DNA of 5,958 nucleotides from the NCBI GenBank assembly GCA_038233335.1, contig JBBSME010000158.1, positions 1 through 5,958 on the forward strand, read 5' to 3'. The stretch comes from Iamia sp038233335. Lineage in GTDB: Bacteria > Actinomycetota > Acidimicrobiia > Acidimicrobiales > Iamiaceae. Positions 1-4,454 of this stretch are shown here, piece after piece. Numbering within the stretch: position 1 is the first letter of the stretch; each line of letters starts with the position of its first letter. The notes under the pieces were generated by a model. The model was not told the DNA's origin. It worked only from the letters and a program-made list of their open reading frames with translations, and searched no databases. The translations under genes and the position numbers were made by a program.

Positions 1-96
1 CAGCGGCACCATCCGCTCGCTGCCCCCGGAGGCCGGTCCCATGGCGTTCAGTCCTCGGACCCAGTCCGGGCGCTGGTACCGATCGGCCATCGGCAT
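1..96 (-). CDS. Probable sulfotransferase, N-terminal fragment (runs off left edge)
   Basis: Reading the minus strand from the ATG at 96-94 gives 32 codons that stay open to the window edge. The start reads MPMADRYQRPDWVRGLNAM and continues through PASGGSERMVPL. A leader of the type RPxWVRxLNAMGxxxGG..xVPLD is, from memory, typical of actinobacterial sulfotransferase-family proteins, which move a sulfuryl group from PAPS to a hydroxyl acceptor. The PAPS-binding P-loop would lie beyond the edge, so the function rests on this short leader alone. A GGTGAG Shine-Dalgarno-like sequence ends 4 bases before the ATG at 96, which favours it over the second ATG at 90. The gene lies downstream of alanine dehydrogenase on the same strand, 173 bases away with a hairpin between, so co-transcription is doubtful. 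Alternative: an unrelated protein with a chance similarity. Confidence 0.55.
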   Translation of the reverse strand, partial: MPMADRYQRPDWVRGLNAMGPASGGSERMVPL

Positions 97-129
97 GATG
101 CTCACCGCCCGGGTCGTCTACCAGAGCGC

Positions 130-142
130 GCGGGGTCCCCGC
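130..142. promoter_or_regulatory. 13-base palindrome upstream of the sulfotransferase-like gene
   Basis: GCGGGG-T-CCCCGC is a perfect dyad centred 40 bases upstream of the ATG at 96. That is where a promoter or operator for the minus-strand gene would lie. No convincing -10 or -35 box was found, so an operator role is only inferred. A fully G/C dyad of this size can occur by chance in such sequence. Confidence 0.25.
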
Positions 143-215
143 CCGAGCCACGGGCGATGCTCCGGCGCCGTCCCGACGCGTCCCTGCGACCCCTGTCAGC
201 GGTCTTGCGGGATCA

Positions 216-258
216 GCACCGCCGGTTCGCCGGGGGGTGGGCGCAGCGCAGGCGGTGC
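216..258 (-). terminator. Candidate terminator hairpin after alanine dehydrogenase
   Basis: Starting 11 bases past the alanine dehydrogenase stop, GCACCGCC (216-223) and GGCGGTGC (251-258) form a perfect 8-base inverted repeat. A second, tight hairpin overlaps its distal arm: CCGG-TTCG-CCGG at 222-233. No T-tract follows, as is common in high-GC actinobacteria. Position and symmetry support transcription termination, but this is unproven. Confidence 0.4.
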
Positions 259-269
259 GGCGGCTCGGA

Positions 270-1400
270 TCAGGCGACGAAGCTGGGCGGTGCGGCGTCC
301 AAGCCGAGGGAGTGGGCCACGGCCGGGTTGACCACCTTGCCGGCCTCGGTGTTGACGCCGAGGGCCAGCTCGGGATCGGTCCGACCGGCCTCGGTGACGC
401 CGAGCCGGGCCAGGTCCCGCAGGTACGGGAGGGTGGCGTTGGTGAGGGCGAGGGTCGCGCTGTGGGGCACGGCCCCGGGGATGTTGCCCACGCAGTAGTG
501 GAGGACGCCGTGGCGCTCGAACACCGGGTCCTGGTGGGTGGTCTCCTCGGAGGTGGCGATGCAGCCGCCCTGGTCGATGGCGACGTCGACGATCACCGAC
601 CCCGGCTTCATGGACGCCACCATCTCCTCGGTGACGACCACCGGGGCACGGTCGCCGGCCACCAGGACCGCGCCGATCACCAGGTCGGCCGCGGCCACCG
701 CCCGCTCCAGCGTGCCCCGGTTCGAGGCCAGGGTCGAGATGCGCCCCCGGTGGATCTGGTCGGTGAAGCGGAGGCGGTCCAGGTCCTTGTCCAGCAGGTT
801 GACCTCGGCCTCCATGCCCGCCGCGACCCAGGCCGCGTTCCACCCGACGTTGCCGGCGCCGATCACGACCACCCGCCCGGGCTGCACCCCGGGGGCACCG
901 CCCAGCAGCACGCCCCGCCCACCCTGGGGGGCCTCGAGGAAGCGGGCCCCGACCTGGGGGGCCAGCCGTCCCGCCACCTCGCTCATGGGGGCGAGGAGGG
1001 GCAGCTGGCCGTCGGCCCGCTGCACGGTCTCGTAGGCCACACCGGTGGTGCCGGCGTCGAGGAGGGCGTGGGCCACCTCCGGGTAGGCGGCCAGGTGGAG
1101 GTAGGTGAACAGCACCAGGTCGTCGCGGAGCAGGGTCGACTCCTCGGCCTGGGGCTCCTTCACCTTGCAGACCAGCTGACCGCGCTCCCAGGTCTCCTCG
1201 GCGGTGGCGGCCAGCTCCGCGCCGGCGGCCCGGTAGGCGTCGTCGTCGATGCCCGCCCCCTCTCCGGCCCCGGCCTGGACCACCACGTCGACGTCGTGGG
1301 CGCCCAGCTCGCGCACGCCGTCCGGGGTCAGGGCCACCCGGCGCTCGTCGGGCTTGATCTCGGTCGGCACGGCGACGGTGAGGGTGTGAGGGCGGGGCAT
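270..1400 (-). CDS. ald: Alanine dehydrogenase (NAD-dependent)
   Basis: This 376-residue protein matches L-alanine dehydrogenase along its whole length. The enzyme interconverts L-alanine with pyruvate, ammonium and NADH in the cytoplasm. By alignment from memory to the Mycobacterium tuberculosis enzyme with a constant +6 offset, the key residues are present: Arg21 and Lys81 (KVKEP) bind pyruvate, His102 (FTYLHLAA) is catalytic, and Asp276 (AIDQGG) completes the site. The Rossmann motif GAGNVG is at 181-186, with Asp204 positioned to bind the adenine ribose. Other family signatures are APMSEVAGRLAPQVGA near 137-152, QGGRGVLLGG near 159-168 and ALTNATLPY near 318-326. I chose the ATG at 1400 because GAGG lies 5 bases upstream. 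A GTG at 1406 is possible but has no ribosome binding site and overlaps that GAGG. The gene is divergent from the hydrolase to its right. Nothing looks damaged. Confidence 0.96.
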   Translation of the reverse strand: MPRPHTLTVAVPTEIKPDERRVALTPDGVRELGAHDVDVVVQAGAGEGAGIDDDAYRAAGAELAATAEETWERGQLVCKVKEPQAEESTLLRDDLVLFTYLHLAAYPEVAHALLDAGTTGVAYETVQRADGQLPLLAPMSEVAGRLAPQVGARFLEAPQGGRGVLLGGAPGVQPGRVVVIGAGNVGWNAAWVAAGMEAEVNLLDKDLDRLRFTDQIHRGRISTLASNRGTLERAVAAADLVIGAVLVAGDRAPVVVTEEMVASMKPGSVIVDVAIDQGGCIATSEETTHQDPVFERHGVLHYCVGNIPGAVPHSATLALTNATLPYLRDLARLGVTEAGRTDPELALGVNTEAGKVVNPAVAHSLGLDAAPPSFVA

Positions 1401-1686
1401 GGTCACCTCGGGGGTGGTGGGACCGGTCCGTGGTCAAGGGTCGCAGATCCTCTCCCCGATCGCTCCCGCTCGGTCGTCGGCAGCTTCGAGTGGAAGTGCG
1501 TCACATGCGGCGGACTCTGCTCAGGGTTGCGAGGGCCGGTCGGCGACGCGAAGGCGCCACCTTGCCCAGACGGTGCTCATGGGCCGTGCGCCGGAGCGGG
1601 GTCCCTGGCGCGGGTCGTCCGGCCAAGGGCGCACCCGGCCGGCGGAGGCGGAGGTCGGGGGCGCGCATCGGTGGCAGGCTCGGGCC
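1401..1686. other. Divergent intergenic region between ald and the hydrolase
   Basis: These 286 bases separate two outward-facing genes and must hold both promoters. Beyond the palindrome at 1420-1429, I see one 7-base inverted repeat (GTGCGCC at 1586-1592 and GGCGCAC at 1628-1634) and purine-rich GGAGG runs near 1643-1655, too far from the hydrolase ATG to act as its ribosome binding site. A weak -10-like CAGGCT (1675-1680) lies 6 bases before that ATG. No RNA gene or small protein is convincing here. Confidence 0.5.
1420..1429. promoter_or_regulatory. Palindrome upstream of ald
   Basis: GGACCGGTCC is a perfect 10-base palindrome 20-29 bases upstream of the alanine dehydrogenase ATG. It could be an operator in the 5' leader or promoter. 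Its GGACCGG half-site also occurs in the palindrome at 4244-4255 upstream of the thioesterase. No regulator gene is present in the window. A chance occurrence is realistic at this base composition. Confidence 0.25.
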
Positions 1687-2550
1687 ATGCGCACCTGGGA
1701 TTCCTGGCGGGCCACCGCCGTCCACATCGAGCTCAACGGTCGGTCGGTCGCCGCCTACGACCACGGCGATCCACAGGGCACACCGGTCACCTTCCTCCAC
1801 GGCTACCCGTCGTCATCGCTGGATGCGGCGCCGCTGCTCGGGCACCTCGGCCAGGGCTGGCGGGTGCTGGCCATCGACCTGCCCGGCTTCGGGGCCTCGG
1901 CCAAGACCCCCGGCACGCCGCCCACCGTGCAGGGCGCGGCCGACGCGGTGGAGGCCATGTGGGCCGAGCGCAGCATCACCTCCTCGCTGCTGGCCGCCCA
2001 CGACTACGGGGCGACGGTGGGTCAGGAGCTGGTGGCCCGGTGGAACGAGGGAGCGTTGGCGGCCTCCCTCACTGGCGTGGCCTGGATGAACGGCGGGCTC
2101 TTCCCCGACCTCCACCACCAGACGCCTGGCCAGCAGCTGCTGCTCGACCCCGAGCACGGCGCCGAGTTCGCGGCGGCCATCGACGAGGCCACCTTCATCG
2201 ACGCCATCGAGGGCACCTGGGGCGAACGTGTGCCGTTCGATCGCGGTGAGACGGCCGAGATGCACGCCTCCATGGCCGAGCGCGGCGGCGTGGCCCTCAT
2301 GCACGAGCTGCTGAGCTACATCGCCGAGCGCCGCACCCACGCCGAGCGCTGGTCGAGCGCGCTCACCACCGACCTGCCGACCACCTACGTCTGGGGCGAG
2401 CTCGACCCGGTGTCGGGCCGGGACATGATCGCCGGCGTCGAGGAGCGGGTCGGGGGCACGCCCCGGATCGTGCGCCTGGCCGACGTCGGCCACTGGCCCC
2501 CGCTGGAGGCCCCCGACGTGCTGGCCGCCGAGGTCCGCGCCCTGGGCTGA
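1687..2550 (+). CDS. Alpha/beta hydrolase, MEST-like with Asp nucleophile
   Basis: This 287-residue alpha/beta-hydrolase-fold protein has the HGYP oxyanion-hole motif at 38-41 and DLPGFGAS at 64-71. The nucleophile elbow HDYGA (105-109) puts Asp106 as nucleophile. Asp240 (WGELDPVSG) and His269 (VGHWPPLE) complete the triad. An Asp nucleophile is typical of the epoxide hydrolase/haloalkane dehalogenase branch rather than Ser esterases. HDYG followed by VGQEL, MNGGLFPDLH (134-143) and LDPVSG recall the MEST/PEG1-like subgroup, whose substrates are poorly known. The cap domain spans about 140-225. The ATG at 1687 is chosen because the protein family begins there and no suitable in-frame start lies close upstream. 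There is no Shine-Dalgarno sequence, which suits a leaderless message. No signal peptide is visible, so it is probably cytoplasmic. The exact substrate cannot be read from the sequence. Confidence 0.92.
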   Translation: MRTWDSWRATAVHIELNGRSVAAYDHGDPQGTPVTFLHGYPSSSLDAAPLLGHLGQGWRVLAIDLPGFGASAKTPGTPPTVQGAADAVEAMWAERSITSSLLAAHDYGATVGQELVARWNEGALAASLTGVAWMNGGLFPDLHHQTPGQQLLLDPEHGAEFAAAIDEATFIDAIEGTWGERVPFDRGETAEMHASMAERGGVALMHELLSYIAERRTHAERWSSALTTDLPTTYVWGELDPVSGRDMIAGVEERVGGTPRIVRLADVGHWPPLEAPDVLAAEVRALG

Positions 2551-2558
2551 GCCGGGAG

Positions 2559-2596
2559 CCTGGCGGGAGCCGCCGTCCGGCGCGCGCCTCGCCAGG
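2559..2596 (+). terminator. Candidate terminator hairpin after the hydrolase
   Basis: CCTGGCG (2559-2565) and CGCCAGG (2590-2596) form a perfect 7-base stem starting 9 bases after the hydrolase stop. An inner hairpin, GCCG (2569-2572) with CGGC (2578-2581), lies in the loop. No T-run follows. Placement directly behind a lone plus-strand gene supports termination. Confidence 0.45.
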
Positions 2597-2645
2597 GCGG
2601 TCACGGTCGCTGGTCCAGATGTCGCCCGCTTCTGGCCGGATCCTC

Positions 2646-2714
2646 ACCAAGGACACGGCCTGGCGGTTCTTGGTATGGAAGTACCTGGGTTTCCCGGTCA
2701 CGGGTACCAAGAAC
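2646..2714. repeat. Three copies of ACCAAGRAC forming two mutually exclusive stems
   Basis: The 9-base motif occurs as ACCAAGGAC (2646-2654, plus), ACCAAGAAC (2666-2674, minus) and ACCAAGAAC (2706-2714, plus). Copy 2 can pair with copy 1 (9 pairs including one G-U, 11-base loop) or with copy 3. The second pairing extends to a perfect 10-base stem, 2666-2675 with 2705-2714. The two stems exclude each other. A small hairpin, CCCG-GTCA-CGGG (2693-2704), abuts the third copy. Motif midpoints are 20 and 40 bases apart, close to two and four helical turns. The patch is visibly less G+C-rich than its surroundings. It could be a set of operator sites, an attenuator-like RNA leader or a transfer remnant. 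It matches no riboswitch I know. Confidence 0.55.
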
Positions 2715-2773
2715 GGAGCCCACCCCCCGTCAGGGTCGGGTCAACTCCCCCGCCGGCCCCTGGGGTCCGGCCC

Positions 2774-2801
2774 GTGCGCGGGCGCACACCGTCCGTACCC
2801 T
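2774..2801 (+). promoter_or_regulatory. Probable promoter of the lipoprotein gene, with dyad
   Basis: TACCCT at 2796-2801 fits the TANNNT -10 consensus and lies 6 bases before the GTG at 2808. Transcription would then start at or next to the G of the start codon, giving a leaderless message, a common arrangement in actinobacteria. No clear -35 box is present. The dyad GTGCGC-GG-GCGCAC (2774-2787) occupies the -35/spacer zone, where a bound repressor or activator would act. This is inferred from position only. Confidence 0.45.
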
Positions 2802-2807
2802 GGGATC

Positions 2808-3293
2808 GTGCGCCTCCTCTCCGCTGCCACCCTGGCCGGCGTGGTCCTGGTCTCTGCGGCGGCGTGCACCCGGGAGCCGGGGTTCGAGGACCGGACGGCG
2901 CGGGTCACGGTCGACGGCGAGACCACCACCTTCCAGGTCGACGGCTGCGGGCTCGACGGCACGACGGTCTTCGTCCTGGGCCGGACCGACGATGGCGATG
3001 TGCTCCAAGCCGTGGTAGGCGTCGAGGCCGACGGTGCGACGGGCGTGCCCGCCTCTACCGGGCTGACCGTCACCGAGGCCGACGTTCCGGTGGCCGCGTT
3101 CGGTGCCGAGTCCTGGGCCCGACGGAGCGAGGAGGGCCCGCCGCCGGGCGACATCACCTCAGCTCGGGTCCAGGGGGCGCGCATCCAGGCCGCGGGCGAC
3201 GCCCAGCCCCTCGACATCAACGAGCAGCCGACGTCCGCCGACCCGGTTCCCTTCAGCTTCGACGCCCGCTGCGACCAGCGCGACGACGGCTGA
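2808..3293 (+). CDS. Small secreted lipoprotein of unknown function
   Basis: I do not recognise a specific family for this 161-residue protein. It starts with a short lipoprotein signal: MRLL, a hydrophobic stretch at 6-19, and Cys20 after Ala-Ala-Ala. Lipidation at Cys20 and anchoring to the outer face of the membrane are therefore likely, although Ala at -3 is not the usual Leu. The mature part has a VTVDGETTTFQV strand-like segment (33-44) and only two further cysteines, Cys47 and Cys155, which could form a disulfide closing the domain. This layout loosely recalls the mycobacterial LpqH 19-kDa lipoprotein group, as a resemblance only. The middle (100-145) is acidic, Pro/Gly-rich and probably flexible. 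The GTG start is chosen because it places the signal peptide at the N-terminus and fits the -10 box 6 bases upstream. No Shine-Dalgarno sequence is seen. The gene converges on the thioesterase. Confidence 0.75.
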   Translation: MRLLSAATLAGVVLVSAAACTREPGFEDRTARVTVDGETTTFQVDGCGLDGTTVFVLGRTDDGDVLQAVVGVEADGATGVPASTGLTVTEADVPVAAFGAESWARRSEEGPPPGDITSARVQGARIQAAGDAQPLDINEQPTSADPVPFSFDARCDQRDDG

Positions 3294-3325
3294 GGGGCCG
3301 CACGAGCCGCGAACATGTCAGGGGC

Positions 3326-3344
3326 CGAGGCGCTTCGCACCTCG
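3326..3344. terminator. Hairpin in the convergent gap, possible bidirectional terminator
   Basis: CGAGG (3326-3330) pairs with CCTCG (3340-3344). After one mismatch, GC pairs with GC around a TTC loop. It lies midway in the 58-base gap between two converging stop codons, so it could end transcription from both sides. There is no T-tract on either strand. Confidence 0.4.
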
Positions 3345-3351
3345 CCGACGG

Positions 3352-4220
3352 TCAGCCGGGAGGGAAGGTGAAGAGGAAGACCTGGGTGGCGTAGGCGACG
3401 AGACGGGGGTCCTGGTCGCAGTCGGGGCCGTAATCCCAGAGGGCCATGTCGGCCGAGGCGTAGCCGTCGCCGGCGTGGCGAGCGGTGTTGTGGGCCAGGA
3501 TCCACGGCGAGCGCCACTCGTCGAACAGGTGCATGGTCAGGTCGACGCTGGGCGCGAACCACATGTCCTCGCTGGGCCCGACCTTCTCCCCCACCGCGCC
3601 GGGCATGACGTCGGCCGGGACGACGATGGCCAAGGGATCCATGGCGCCGTCGGCGCGTAGAGGCGGATCGTCGAAGCGGTACCACTGGGCCCGGTCGGCC
3701 CGATCCCGCTGGCCCTCCTCCCACGGGGCCAGGCCCGTCGCGGGCCGGTCCTCCAGGCGCGTGGCCCAGAAGGCCATGGGCTCGAAGGTGCGCACCCCGG
3801 GCGGTGGGGGGTCGCGGAAGGACGGGCACTCGTCGGGGTTGGCAGGTCGGCCGGCGGACGCAGGTCGGTGAAGTCGAACCCCCGTCGGGACCGGCCGAAC
3901 ACCGCGGTGGTCAGGCGGCCGCGGGCGGAGCCGGGGGTGCGGAGCTCGCCGCGGACCTGGGACGTGGTGCGGCCGTGGCGGAGCACCTCGGCCTCGACCT
4001 CGACCGGCCCCGAGGCGACCTGGGCCGCGAACGTGGTGTGGAAGGTGCGGAGCCGCTGGGCCGGGTCGTCGAGCTCCGCCTCCAGGGCGCGGAGGGCGAC
4101 CGCGGCCACGATCCCACCCTGGGGGACCGGCATCAGGTCCCATCCGGGGTCGATGTCGGCCTGCCACCGCCCGGGCCCGGCGGCGCGCACCGTCGTCGTC
4201 TCCTCGAACGGGTTGCCCAC
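3352..4220 (-). pseudogene. Acyl-CoA thioesterase-like (TesB-like, double hotdog) gene with one-base frameshift
   Basis: Two reading frames together encode one protein of about 289 residues. The first part, codons 1-126 (4220 to 3843), begins MGNPFEETTTV and carries the hotdog segment DPGWDLMPVPQGGIVAAVAL (24-43). The second part (3840 to 3355, 162 residues) begins NPDECPSFRD and carries a second hotdog with VDLTMHLFDEW and ADMALWDYGPD. Together they match the two-domain thioesterase family (4HBT_3 type), which hydrolyses acyl-CoA. The frames meet at CC (3841-3842), where a proline codon has lost one base. Codon third positions are nearly all G/C in the first frame before this point and in the second frame after it. 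As written, translation from the GTG would end after 227 residues with an aberrant tail. An in-frame ATG at 3777 could start a lone C-terminal piece. Recent mutation or sequencing error are both possible. The GTG fits the family N-terminus but has no Shine-Dalgarno sequence. Confidence 0.85.
3841..3842 (-). other. Frameshift point in the thioesterase gene
   Basis: On the minus strand the sequence reads GAC CTG CC then AAC CCC GAC GAG. One base is missing from a proline codon between Leu126 and the following Asn. The simplest change is CCC shortened to CC. Restoring one base joins both coding frames without any stop. Confidence 0.8.
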
Positions 4221-4227
4221 GCCGGAA

Positions 4228-4257
4228 AGGGTCGCCCGCTCAGGACCGGCCGGTCAA
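4228..4257 (-). promoter_or_regulatory. Possible thioesterase promoter with palindrome over the -35 box
   Basis: On the minus strand, TTGACC (4257-4252) resembles a -35 box. After 18 bases comes GACCCT (4233-4228), which keeps the A and final T of a -10 box. A further 7 bases lead to the GTG start at 4220, which fits a leaderless message. The perfect 12-base palindrome GACCGGCCGGTC (4244-4255) covers most of the -35 box, a typical place for a repressor site. The -10 match is weak. Confidence 0.4.
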
Positions 4258-4304
4258 CCGAGCTCCGCGCCGGGGCACAGCGGGCCGGTGGACCGACCTG
4301 GGCT

Positions 4305-4334
4305 GGGATCTGGCCGCCCTGGCGACCAGATCCC
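4305..4334. repeat. Strong hairpin in the gap between the thioesterase and FAD oxidoreductase genes
   Basis: GGGATCTGG (4305-4313) and CCAGATCCC (4326-4334) are a perfect 9-base inverted repeat. Inside, after one mismatch, three more pairs close a 4-base loop (CCTG on the plus strand). It lies 118 bases past the stop of the FAD oxidoreductase and 85 bases upstream of the thioesterase start. It may be a second terminator for the former or a regulatory element for the latter. No T-run adjoins it. Confidence 0.5.
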
Positions 4335-4402
4335 CACCCACGACGGGGTCGGCCGCTGAGGGCCCTGGCCGGCGGGCGACCTGGTCTCGGATGCGTCGCT
4401 CA

Positions 4403-4454
4403 GGTGGGACGGTGAGGGCGACGACCGTGGCCTGCCGTCCCACCGACGCCCTCA
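4403..4454 (-). terminator. Two interlocked inverted repeats over the FAD oxidoreductase stop codon
   Basis: On the minus strand the order is TGAGGGCG (4454-4447), GGTGGGACGG (4444-4435), CGCCCTCA (4420-4413), CCGTCCCACC (4412-4403). Arm 1 pairs with arm 3 over 8 bases and arm 2 with arm 4 over 10 bases, all perfect. Arm 1 starts with the TGA stop codon itself. Because the arms alternate and arms 3 and 4 touch with no linker, the stems are more likely alternatives than a pseudoknot. Position suggests termination or protection of the message 3' end. No T-tract is present. Confidence 0.5.

Noticed and set aside
196..2249. Long overlapping open frames on both strands, such as 196-1437 minus and 237-2249 plus.
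   Set aside because: They lie opposite or out of frame with the clear ald and hydrolase genes. Their proteins are low-complexity Arg/Gly/Pro/Ala strings, and such frames stay open simply because stop codons are rare in this base composition.
2666..2714. An integron attC recombination site, suggested by GTT...AAC ends.
   Set aside because: attC outer arms run RYYYAAC then GTTRRRY. Here the order is reversed (GTT left, AAC right), and there are no integrase or cassette genes.
2619..2807. An N-terminal extension of the lipoprotein starting at an ATG at 2619, with an aromatic-rich stretch FLVWKYLGFPVTGTK.
   Set aside because: It would bury the lipoprotein signal peptide 63 residues inside the protein. 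The aromatic stretch coincides with the inverted repeats, which explain its unusual composition.
2741..3829. A 362-codon minus-strand open frame across the lipoprotein gene.
   Set aside because: Its protein is Arg/Pro/Gly-rich at one end and the antisense of the lipoprotein at the other, with no family signature. The plus-strand frame has a signal peptide and sensible codon use.
3815..3842. Programmed -1 ribosomal frameshifting as the explanation for the split thioesterase.
   Set aside because: No X XXY YYZ slippery heptamer lies at the switch point. The nearby C6 run is out of phase for a good site and would leave wrong residues between the domains. A simple one-base loss fits better.
3804..4415. 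A 203-codon plus-strand open frame opposite the thioesterase.
   Set aside because: It is antisense to clear hotdog-domain sequence and has no recognisable motifs.
4403..4454. A true H-type RNA pseudoknot formed by the interlocked repeats.
   Set aside because: The linker between the third and fourth arms is zero bases, too short to cross an 8-pair stem. Mutually exclusive hairpins are more realistic.
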